The notes under the pieces: model-generated | Seen by the model: only the letters and a program-made list of their open reading frames with translations | Database searches by the model: none | Told to the model about the DNA's origin: nothing | Source of the DNA: Nocardioides luteus | Lineage (GTDB): Bacteria; Actinomycetota; Actinomycetes; Propionibacteriales; Nocardioidaceae | DNA length: 41,410 nucleotides | Direction: 5' to 3' | NCBI RefSeq assembly: GCF_000960475.2 | Contig: NZ_JZDQ02000050.1 | Span: 1-41,410, forward strand | In this document: piece after piece, positions 29,605 to 36,774 of the stretch | Layout: each line of letters starts with the position of its first letter | Numbering within the stretch: position 1 is the stretch's first letter | Made by a program: the position numbers and the translations under genes

Positions 29605-30339
29605 CTATCCGCACCTTGCGTCTCCGCCCGCGCTGCCATCGACTTGGTCCAGCTGACCCAGGAGGGTGGCGGCGGTCTTCTGTGCGAGGTCGATACGAGC
29701 CTGGTCGATGCCACACAGCCGTAGGCATGAGGATGCGATAGACGCAGACTCGTCGAGATCGATGCGGCGGCCGGCGTTCCGCAGCCCGATGACCTCCTCG
29801 ACGTTGTGGACCAGCTTCTCTCCGAGTCGGACCGGCCCGAGAGCACCGAGGACCTCGGAAGTCGCGATCGGCTCGGCCAGGCGCGCGTAGGTGGCAGCGA
29901 GATCCGAGCGGGCCTCGGTGAACTCGTCGAACCCCTCGACTTGGGCGACATCAGGGGCGAGGTAGAGCCAACCAATGTTGTGCGGCGCCTTTGCCAACGT
30001 ACGAACGTCGGTGAGCGCCACCAGGTACAGCACCGTGTCAGGGTCGTCGGTCAGCGACTCCATCCGGGCGACGCTGTCCACCGTGGGCCGGATCGTCTGA
30101 GCCAGCAGCTCCGTGACGATCTCACCCTTGCCCGCGAAGTGGTAGTAGAGCGAGGCCTGCCGGATTCCGACCGCCTCGGCGATCTCCCGGGTCGAGGTCG
30201 CGGCGTATCCCTTGCTGGTGAACAACCGAGCGGCGGCTTCGAGGATCTGCTCGCGCGGCGATCCGTTGAGCTGAGGATGCACGAGGCGCGGGCGCCCAGG
30301 CCGTCCGCGACGAGGACCGATGGCTGGTACTGAACTCAT
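29605..30339 (-). CDS. TetR-family regulator
   Basis: 244 residues. Basic N-terminal tail (RRGRPGRPRL), then the TetR helix-turn-helix TSTREIAEAVGIRQASLYYHF (about 48-68). The C-terminal domain is unusual: it mentions no known TetR_C signature and has a Cys pair near its end. GGAG lies 5 nt before the ATG. It is divergent from the XRE operon with about 260 bp between, and no clear palindromic site for it was found there. Target unknown; ring- or fatty-acid-type pathways are typical for relatives. Confidence 0.85.
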   Translation of the reverse strand: MSSVPAIGPRRGRPGRPRLVHPQLNGSPREQILEAAARLFTSKGYAATSTREIAEAVGIRQASLYYHFAGKGEIVTELLAQTIRPTVDSVARMESLTDDPDTVLYLVALTDVRTLAKAPHNIGWLYLAPDVAQVEGFDEFTEARSDLAATYARLAEPIATSEVLGALGPVRLGEKLVHNVEEVIGLRNAGRRIDLDESASIASSCLRLCGIDQARIDLAQKTAATLLGQLDQVDGSAGGDARCG

Positions 30340-30601
30340 GGTGCTCCATGACTCTCAGGGTGGGTATGCGTTTCGACCTTGCTGACCCCGGCACCGGAGA
30401 CTCGTCGGCCCCGCTGGGGAGCACCTCGCGTCTGGCGAGATACGCGGAGCGGCAGGATGCGACGGCTTGCTCGCAGATGCGTTCGTTCGACCGGTGCCGG
30501 GGGTCACTTCTCAGCCTGCTCACCGGCGAGGTGATTCGGAACGCCCACGTGTGGCCCATGCGTGGCCCTTTGCCTGCCCACGGGTGCGTAAACCTGGTTC
30601 A
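30340..30601. other. Divergent spacer between tetR and XRE operon
   Basis: No plausible gene is seen in these 262 bases. TAAACC, an incomplete -10-like word at 30590-30595, lies 6 nt before the XRE ATG. I found no strong palindrome. Confidence 0.4.
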
Positions 30602-31882
30602 ATGCCGAAGGTGGACACCTGGACCGGGGCGGAAGCGCGACTGTTGCGAAAGGTGGCGCTGCGCATGACGGTGCGCGAATTCGCGACCGAGCTCGGCATC
30701 TCGCCCCGAACCGTCTCCAAGTGGGAGCAGGCTGGCTCCTCACGACAACCGCGACCCCACTTCCAGGCCATGTTCGACACGCTTCTCGACCGCGCCGACA
30801 AAGCCGCACACAGACGCTTCGCTCAGGCTCTCGCCGATCGCGATAGCGACGACTCCGGCGTGGACCGACGCGTGTTCAACAAGACTCTGCTCGGTATCAG
30901 CACACTCGCCCTACCAGCGTGGGCCCACACAACGTCCGCCACTCCAGCCGGCATGAATGTCGACAAGGTGCACGTTCAGACGCTCCGCGCAGCCGCCGAC
31001 TGGATCCGGCAACGCGACCAGCACGTCGGCGGCGGCGTGCTGCTGCACCAAGCCGCGGACTGCCTGACCAGGGCGAAGGCCATGCTCGAGACCGCGACCT
31101 ATACCCCGGAGGTCGGCACCGCCTTGATGAGCGCCACCGGCGATCTCGCACTGTGCGCCGGGTGGGTCGCCTATGACGCCGACCGGGAGGATCTGGCTCG
31201 GCAGTGGTATTCAGATGCACTCGCTCTCGCCAGCGAGGCCGGTGACGACGACCTTGCCGTCCACGCGCTTCAGAACGCGAGCCTCCTTGCCATGTCGCCC
31301 ACGGGGACCGGTTCGCCCAGCCGCGCGATGCAGCTGACCGAGCGCTCCCGCATCATCGCCCGCAACATCCGTTCAAGCCGGCTGCACGCCCTCATCGCTG
31401 CGCGCTCGGCGATCGCGCACGCGGCTATGGGCGACCGTCCCAACTTCGAAAGAGCGATCGGAACCGCATGGCGTGAGGTCGAGCACGCAGAGGGCCACGA
31501 GCCACCTGCGGACACAGCGATCTGGCTGCAGTTCGTCGTTCCCGCCGAAGTTCGGTATCACGAAGCGCGAGGACACGCCTACCTCGGTGATCTCGACGCC
31601 GCCGCTGCCATCTACCACGCCGGAGCGGAGGAACAGCCAGATCCACGGAACGCTACGAACTATCGTGCCGCGCTCGCCTCGACCCTCGCTGACGCAGGCG
31701 ATACCTCGACCGCGATCACCGAGGGCGTAACCGTGCTGAGCTCACTGGAAGAGAATGTGTCCTCGTGGCGGACGTTGCGACGGCTCGAACCTGTTCGAGA
31801 AGCGGCTGCCAACCACCGGGGCGGTGAAGAGTTCCACGTGCGTTTCGACAACCTGAAAGCGATGAACGGTGGTGCCGCATGA
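30602..31882 (+). CDS. XRE-type helix-turn-helix regulator with TPR-like sensor region
   Basis: 426 residues from the ATG at 30602. The N-terminal Cro/C1-type helix-turn-helix spans about 10-45 (MTVREFATELGISPRTVSKWEQ); the following ~350 residues are helical with repeated TPR-like pairs (LARQWYSDALALASEAGDDD; HEARGHAYLGDLDAAAAIYH), a common layout in Streptomyces regulators that sense peptides or small ligands. RRVFNKTLLGISTLALPAWA at about 90-110 is hydrophobic but probably buried. Its stop overlaps the ATG of the GNAT gene (ATGA), and a CYTH gene follows, so the three form one operon. Confidence 0.85.
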   Translation: MPKVDTWTGAEARLLRKVALRMTVREFATELGISPRTVSKWEQAGSSRQPRPHFQAMFDTLLDRADKAAHRRFAQALADRDSDDSGVDRRVFNKTLLGISTLALPAWAHTTSATPAGMNVDKVHVQTLRAAADWIRQRDQHVGGGVLLHQAADCLTRAKAMLETATYTPEVGTALMSATGDLALCAGWVAYDADREDLARQWYSDALALASEAGDDDLAVHALQNASLLAMSPTGTGSPSRAMQLTERSRIIARNIRSSRLHALIAARSAIAHAAMGDRPNFERAIGTAWREVEHAEGHEPPADTAIWLQFVVPAEVRYHEARGHAYLGDLDAAAAIYHAGAEEQPDPRNATNYRAALASTLADAGDTSTAITEGVTVLSSLEENVSSWRTLRRLEPVREAAANHRGGEEFHVRFDNLKAMNGGAA

Positions 31883-32451
31883 CATCCCTCGACGCCCTCA
31901 CCTTCCAGCGGTTCGACGCGCAAGCAGCACGCGGCGCCTCCGCGCTCATCGAGGACCTCTACGTTCGATCTCACGAGGACGCCATCGCCAGCGGCGACCC
32001 CTTCCGCACCACGGCCACCTTCATGAACCGGTTCGAGCGCTACACCAACACTCCCGGTTTCGACATGGTCGTCGCGTACGAGGCGGGAGACCCTGTCGGG
32101 CTGACCTGGGGTTGGCCCTTGAAGGCCGGAAGCTCCTGGTGGGATGGGCTACTCACCGACCTGGGAGCTGACTTCACGAAGGAGTCGGGGCAGCGCACCT
32201 TCGCCCTCAGCGAGATCATGGTCGCGAGCGAGTGGATGGGCCGAGGCGTGGCGCATGCCCTGCACGACGAACTCCTCGCTGCCCGCACCGAACCACGCGC
32301 AACCTTGCTCGTCTCGCCCACCAACGAACGTGCGTACACCGCCTACAAACGCTGGGGTTGGCAGTGCGTCGGACAGCTCCGCCCGGCCTGGCCTGATGCA
32401 CCGACCTTCGACGTACTGATGCACGACCTGCCCGTTCAACCGACCTCCTGA
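31879..32451 (+). CDS. GNAT-family N-acetyltransferase
   Basis: 190 residues. Acetyl-CoA pyrophosphate loop region EIMVASEWMGRGVAHALHDELL and the C-terminal SPTNERAYTAYKRWGWQCVGQL follow the GNAT motif A and B order. Transfers an acetyl group to an unknown amine; cytoplasmic. It overlaps the XRE gene by the ATGA junction and is followed 17 bp later by the CYTH protein. A role in modifying the regulator or a nucleotide-signal partner is possible but not shown by sequence. Confidence 0.85.
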   Translation: MTSLDALTFQRFDAQAARGASALIEDLYVRSHEDAIASGDPFRTTATFMNRFERYTNTPGFDMVVAYEAGDPVGLTWGWPLKAGSSWWDGLLTDLGADFTKESGQRTFALSEIMVASEWMGRGVAHALHDELLAARTEPRATLLVSPTNERAYTAYKRWGWQCVGQLRPAWPDAPTFDVLMHDLPVQPTS

Positions 32452-32468
32452 TCAGGGAAGGCGGAACA

Positions 32469-33044
32469 GTGAGCGGACTCATCGAGGTCGAGCTGAAGGC
32501 CAAGGTCAGCGATGTCGACCACGTCCGGGCCGAGCTCGAACGACTGGCATCCGGAATCGATGAGACCTACCACGACACCTACTACGACCTGCCCGATGAG
32601 ACTCTGACCGCCCGTGACCAGGAGCTTCGGGTCCGGACTGTCACCAACGATTCCGGCAGCCGCTCGCTGTTGACCTTCAAGACCGCCCCAGTCGAAACGG
32701 CCTCGGGGTCCAGGCCCGAGCACGAGACCGAGATGACCGACCCGGCTGTTGCCGACACCGTTCTGAAGGCTCTGGGCGCGGTGGAGCTGATCTCGTTTCG
32801 CAAGCTGTGTCGCAACCATCGGTTCGAGGCCGAGGGCCGCGAGTTTCTGGCGACTCTCGTCGAGGTGCCCGAGATCGAAGGTACGTATCTGGAGGTCGAG
32901 ACGCTGGCGCCTACCGACGACGTCGAGGCCGGCCTCGGCACGATCCGGACCGTCCTCGCGAAACTTGGAATCAGCGATGGCGACCTCACCACCGAGACCT
33001 ACACCGGAGCAGTCGCTGCCGCCCGCCAGCGGGGAGTTGGATAG
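32469..33044 (+). CDS. CYTH-domain protein (class IV adenylate cyclase-like)
   Basis: 191 residues from a GTG, with a GGAAGG ribosome site 8 nt upstream. The N-terminal IEVELKAKV gives the ExExK triphosphate/metal signature (Glu6, Glu8, Lys10), and DTYYDLPD, RVRT, LTFKTAP, HETEM and YLEVETLA follow the CYTH tunnel-fold order. Enzymes of this fold include CyaB-type adenylate cyclases, thiamine triphosphatases and inorganic triphosphatases. Cyclase or phosphatase activity cannot be told from this sequence alone. Last gene of the XRE-GNAT-CYTH operon. Confidence 0.85.
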   Translation: MSGLIEVELKAKVSDVDHVRAELERLASGIDETYHDTYYDLPDETLTARDQELRVRTVTNDSGSRSLLTFKTAPVETASGSRPEHETEMTDPAVADTVLKALGAVELISFRKLCRNHRFEAEGREFLATLVEVPEIEGTYLEVETLAPTDDVEAGLGTIRTVLAKLGISDGDLTTETYTGAVAAARQRGVG

Positions 33045-33056
33045 TACGCAGACCGA

Positions 33057-33102
33057 GAGACACTGCTTCTCGAGCACGGTCACGCCCGAGGAGCAGTGTC
33101 TC
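33057..33102. terminator. Terminator hairpin between the CYTH gene and copA
   Basis: 19-bp arms (GAGACACTGCTTCTCGAGC and 33084-33102) with two mismatches and an 8-nt loop, between two convergent genes. Confidence 0.85.
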
Positions 33103-33110
33103 CATTCGGA

Positions 33111-35390
33111 TCAGCGGAAACGTCGCAGCCGGAGGCTGTTGCTCACCACGAAGACCGACGAGAAGGCCATCGCGGCACCGGCGAGCATCGGGTTGAGCAG
33201 CCCGGCGACGGCCAGCGGGATCGCCGCGACGTTGTAGGCGAAGGCCCAGAACAGGTTGCCCTTGATCGTGGCCAGCGTGCGGCGGGAGAGCCGGATCGCG
33301 TCGGCTGCGACCCGCAGGTCGCCGCGGACCAGGGTCAGGTCGCTGGCCTGGATGGCGACGTCGGTGCCGGTGCCCATCGAGAGGCCGAGATCGGCCTGGG
33401 CCAGTGCCGGGGCGTCGTTGACGCCGTCGCCGACCATCGCGACCACGCGTCCCTCCTCCTGCAGCCGGCGGACCACGGCGACCTTGTCCTCGGGGAGCAC
33501 CTCGGCGATGACGGTGTCCGCGGAGACCGGGATGCCGACCTCGGCGGCAACGCTCCGGGCGACCGTCTCGTTGTCGCCGGTGAGCAGGACCGGGGTCAGG
33601 CCGAGCCGCTGGAGTTCCGCGATCGCGGCGGCCGAGGTCGGCTTGATCACGTCGTTGACGACCAGGACGCCGCGCGCGTGTCCGTCCCAGCCGACAGCGA
33701 CGGCGGTGCGGCCCTCGCTCTCGGCCTCGGCCATCGCGAGGGCGAGGTCGCCGGGAAGGTACTGGCTCCACTCCTCGAGCAGGCGGACCCGGCCGACGAG
33801 GACGGCGTGGCCCTCGACGATGCCCTGCACGCCCAGGCCCGGGACGTTGGCGAAGTCCTCGGCCGCGGGCAGGGTGCCGACGCGGGCCTCGGCTCCGGAG
33901 GCGATGGCGCGGGCGATCGGGTGCTCGGAGGCGTACTCCAGGGCGCCGGCCAGCCGGGCGATCTCGTCGGCGTCCTCGCCGGGTGCGGCGATCACATCGG
34001 TCAGCGTCATGGTCCCGCTGGTGACGGTGCCGGTCTTGTCGAGCACGATCGTGTCGATCTGACGGGTGCTCTCGAGCACCTCGGGTCCCTTGATGAGGAT
34101 GCCGAGCTGGGCGCCGCGTCCGGTGCCGACCATCAGCGCCGTGGGCGTGGCCAGACCGAGCGCGCACGGGCAGGCGATGATCAGCACCGCGACCGCCGCG
34201 GTGAAGGCGGTGGCGGTCCCGGCGCCCGCGCCGAGCCAGAAGCCGAGAGTGATGGCCGAGAGGGCGATCACGATGGGTACGAAGACGCCCGAGATCCGGT
34301 CGGCGAGCCGCTGCGCCGCGGCCTTGCCGGTCTGCGCCTCCTCGACCAGGCGCGCCATCTGGGCGAGCTGGGTGTCGGCGCCGACCCGGGTCGCCCGGAC
34401 GACGATGCGCCCGCCGGCGTTCACGGTGGCCCCGGTGACGGCGTCGCCGGGTGCGACCTCGACCGGTACGGACTCGCCGGTCAGCATCGCCGCGTCGATG
34501 GCAGAGGACCCGTCCTCGACGATGCCGTCGGTGGCGACCTTCTCCCCGGGACGTACGACGAACAGGTCGCCGACGGCGAGCTCGTCGATCGGGATTCGGG
34601 TCTCGGACCCGTCGCGGAGGACGGCGACCTCCTTGGCGCCGAGCTCGAGGAGCGCGGTGAGGGCAGCGCCAGCACGGCGCTTCGAGCGGGCCTCGAAGTA
34701 GCGGCCGGCGAGGATGAAGGTCGTGACGCCGGCTGCCGCCTCGAGGTAGATGTTGCCGAGCCCGTTCGTACGCTCGATGGCGAGGCTGAACGCGTGGGTC
34801 ATCCCGGGCTCGCCGGCGGTGCCGAGGAAGAGGGCGTACAGGGACCAGCCGAAGGCGGCCAGGGTCCCGACGGAGACCAGCGTGTCCATGGTCGCCGCGC
34901 CGTGGCGCGCGTTGGTCCACGCCGCCCGGTGGAACGGTGCCGCGCCCCAGACCACGACCGGCGCGGCGAGGGTGAGCGAGAGCCACTGCCAGCTCTCGAA
35001 CTGCAGGGCCGGCACCATCGCCATCAGCACCACCGGGACGGTGAGCAGCGCCGAGATCAGCAGCCGCTGCCGGAGCCGGTCGACGGGGTCGGTGGCCTCG
35101 GCGTCGACGGGCGCGCTCGACGACGGGTCCTCGCGACGAGGCTCCGTCGCGCCGTACCCGGCGCTCTCGACGGTCGCGATCAACACGCTCGCGTCGATGT
35201 CGGTGTTGTCCGCGGCGACGGAGATCTTCGCCTTCTCGGTCGCGTAGTTGACGGTCGCGGTGACGCCGTCGAGCTTGTTGAGCTTGCGCTCGATGCGGTT
35301 CGCGCACGACGCACAGGTCATGCCGTCGATCTCGAGCTCGAAGTCGGTCGTGGGTGCAGAGGTTGATGGAGAGGTTCCGGAGACGGTCAT
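33111..35390 (-). CDS. copA: Copper-exporting P1B-type ATPase
   Basis: 759 residues from the ATG at 35390, with AAGGA upstream; the longer frame is not supported. One N-terminal metal-binding domain with CASC (Cys26, Cys29), eight membrane helices, the CPC metal site in helix 6 (407-409), TGES (304-307), the phosphorylated Asp451 in DKTGT, the SEHP motif of P1B ATPases near residue 500, GDGVNDAPALA, and a conserved C-terminal NPMLAG. This pumps Cu(I) from the cytoplasm. It is third in a copper operon after the secreted His-rich protein and CopZ, behind a hairpin at 35423-35460 that may lower its level. No CsoR repressor is in the window. Confidence 0.95.
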   Translation of the reverse strand: MTVSGTSPSTSAPTTDFELEIDGMTCASCANRIERKLNKLDGVTATVNYATEKAKISVAADNTDIDASVLIATVESAGYGATEPRREDPSSSAPVDAEATDPVDRLRQRLLISALLTVPVVLMAMVPALQFESWQWLSLTLAAPVVVWGAAPFHRAAWTNARHGAATMDTLVSVGTLAAFGWSLYALFLGTAGEPGMTHAFSLAIERTNGLGNIYLEAAAGVTTFILAGRYFEARSKRRAGAALTALLELGAKEVAVLRDGSETRIPIDELAVGDLFVVRPGEKVATDGIVEDGSSAIDAAMLTGESVPVEVAPGDAVTGATVNAGGRIVVRATRVGADTQLAQMARLVEEAQTGKAAAQRLADRISGVFVPIVIALSAITLGFWLGAGAGTATAFTAAVAVLIIACPCALGLATPTALMVGTGRGAQLGILIKGPEVLESTRQIDTIVLDKTGTVTSGTMTLTDVIAAPGEDADEIARLAGALEYASEHPIARAIASGAEARVGTLPAAEDFANVPGLGVQGIVEGHAVLVGRVRLLEEWSQYLPGDLALAMAEAESEGRTAVAVGWDGHARGVLVVNDVIKPTSAAAIAELQRLGLTPVLLTGDNETVARSVAAEVGIPVSADTVIAEVLPEDKVAVVRRLQEEGRVVAMVGDGVNDAPALAQADLGLSMGTGTDVAIQASDLTLVRGDLRVAADAIRLSRRTLATIKGNLFWAFAYNVAAIPLAVAGLLNPMLAGAAMAFSSVFVVSNSLRLRRFR

Positions 35391-35422
35391 GACGGTGTCC
35401 TTCGGGTGGGTGGATCGGCGTA

Positions 35423-35460
35423 CGCGTCGGCTCCCCTTCACGGGGAGGGGAGCCGACGCG
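35423..35460 (-). terminator. Attenuator-like hairpin between copZ and copA
   Basis: CGCGTCGGCTCCCC and GGGGAGCCGACGCG, perfect 14-bp arms with a 10-nt loop, inside the operon. It could reduce read-through into copA or protect the copZ end of the mRNA. Confidence 0.7.
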
Positions 35461-35464
35461 GGTC

Positions 35465-35671
35465 TCAGCCGGCCAGCTGGTAGCCGGCCTCCTCGACCGC
35501 GCGCTGAACCAGCACGGGGTCGAGCTCGTTCTCGGAGGTGACGGTCACCTGGCCGGTGGCCAGGTCGACGTCGACGGAGGAGACGCCCGCGATCTGGGTG
35601 ACCTCCTCGGTGACGGAGCTGACGCAGTGGCCGCAGGTCATCCCGGAAACGGTGTAGGTGGTGCTGCACAT
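35465..35671 (-). CDS. copZ: CopZ-type copper chaperone
   Basis: 68 residues with GAGGAAAG upstream. The heavy-metal-associated fold is complete: TYTVSGMTCGHCVSSV carries the CxxC copper site (Cys13, Cys16), and GYQLAG ends it. It hands Cu(I) to the ATPase encoded next. Starting before the ATG at 35671 would read through the spacer after the upstream gene without support. Confidence 0.93.
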   Translation of the reverse strand: MCSTTYTVSGMTCGHCVSSVTEEVTQIAGVSSVDVDLATGQVTVTSENELDPVLVQRAVEEAGYQLAG

Positions 35672-35714
35672 GGTGCTTTCCTCTCTCTGTGGTGGACCCT
35701 GCTGGAGCAGGGAG

Positions 35715-36623
35715 TCAGTGGGCTGTTCCGTGGGCTTCGGCCGTGGCGGTGAAGGCCGCCGTGCGCACCTCACCGGCGTGCTGGAAGTCGAGGAACAGGC
35801 GGTACGTCCCGGCCGAGGGCACCTCGGCGGAGAAGGTGATCTCCGGGCCGGGCTGCGTGCGCCCGTCTCCGGGCGCCCCGTCGGGATGGACGTGGAGGTA
35901 AGCCAGGTCGCCGTCGCGGAGCGCGACCAGATGGCCGTACGCCTCGAGGTAGGGCTCCAGGTCGGTGACCGGCTCGCCGTCGCGGGTCACGGTCAGGGTC
36001 AGGCGCGAGGTCTTGCCCGCGACCAGATGCCCGCCCAGGTCCACCTGGTAGGGGCTGACCGTGCTGGTGGTGGCGGCCGCCGGCAGCGGCTGCGGCTCGC
36101 AGGGCCCGCCGACGAAGAGGTCCTGGCCGAGGGTCAGGCCCTCGTCCGCGGCCTCCGGCCGGAAGTCGGCGAAGACGCGGTAGGTCCCGGCCTCGGCGAG
36201 GTCGGCGGCGACCGCCCAGGTGCCGTCGGCGGACATCACCGGGTGCACGTGCTGGAAGGTGGCCAGGTCGCGGCGTACGACGATCAGGTGGAGCTTCTTG
36301 CCGTGCGCGGTCGCGAACCGGGTGACGGGCTCGTGGTCGTCACCGAGGATCCGGAACCGCAGCGTGGCGTCGGGCGTGCGCTGGTAGCGGTCCTCGACGA
36401 GATCGAGGGTGTAGCCGCCCTCGCTGACGTTGAGCCCGGTGGCTGCGGGCGCCTTCCCGGCACCGTGCCCGGCGTGGCCGCCGTGGCTGCTGTTCTCGGT
36501 CGCGTGCTCCGGGTGGCGCTCCGGCTCGCCGAGCGGGCCGACGGAGGCGCCCACGGCGGAACCCAGGCCGCCGAGGGCAACGACGGCTCCGGCGAACGCA
36601 CCGACCTTGGCAATGGCGTTCAT
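35715..36623 (-). CDS. Exported histidine-rich copper-operon protein with duplicated domain
   Basis: 302 residues. The N-terminal ~28 form a weak, Gly/Ala-rich signal or anchor, followed by a His-rich linker (HPEHATENSSHGGHAGHG). Two similar beta-rich segments follow; each contains a strand with a His-X-His-Pro ending, ATFQHVHPVMS and AYLHVHPDGA, inside related sentences (KKLHLIVVRRDL; GHLVALRDGDL). I recognise no named family. Position at the head of the cop operon and the histidines suggest copper binding outside the membrane. AGGAG lies 7 nt before the ATG. Confidence 0.75.
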   Translation of the reverse strand: MNAIAKVGAFAGAVVALGGLGSAVGASVGPLGEPERHPEHATENSSHGGHAGHGAGKAPAATGLNVSEGGYTLDLVEDRYQRTPDATLRFRILGDDHEPVTRFATAHGKKLHLIVVRRDLATFQHVHPVMSADGTWAVAADLAEAGTYRVFADFRPEAADEGLTLGQDLFVGGPCEPQPLPAAATTSTVSPYQVDLGGHLVAGKTSRLTLTVTRDGEPVTDLEPYLEAYGHLVALRDGDLAYLHVHPDGAPGDGRTQPGPEITFSAEVPSAGTYRLFLDFQHAGEVRTAAFTATAEAHGTAH

Positions 36624-36681
36624 GTGATCACTCCTGGCTCGGATCTCGATGTGTTGACGTGCCAGAGGTTGGTCGGGCGAT

Positions 36682-36731
36682 CTGTCTGCGTACTGTCCCG
36701 GCGTTGTCGCGGCCCGGACAGGTGCGGACAG
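36682..36731. promoter_or_regulatory. GGACAG repeats before the SARP-type gene
   Basis: GGACAG occurs at 36716-36721 and 36726-36731; the reverse complement form occurs at 36693-36698, with CTGTCT at 36682-36687. They face each other and are spaced 10-11 bp, the spacing typical for SARP-type binding sites. The same word is repeated before the MFS gene. Confidence 0.45.
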
Positions 36732-36762
36732 ATATCCGTTCGGCGCCCGAGCGGGGCCTGAC

Positions 36763-36768
36763 TACGAT
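36763..36768 (+). promoter_or_regulatory. -10 box of the SARP-type gene
   Basis: TACGAT ends 6 nt before the GTG at 36775; likely leaderless. Confidence 0.5.
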
Positions 36769-36774
36769 CTCGAC

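Noticed and set aside
30348..30668. Small gene between tetR and the XRE operon
   Set aside because: No ribosome site, no recognisable protein, and it overlaps the XRE start in another frame.
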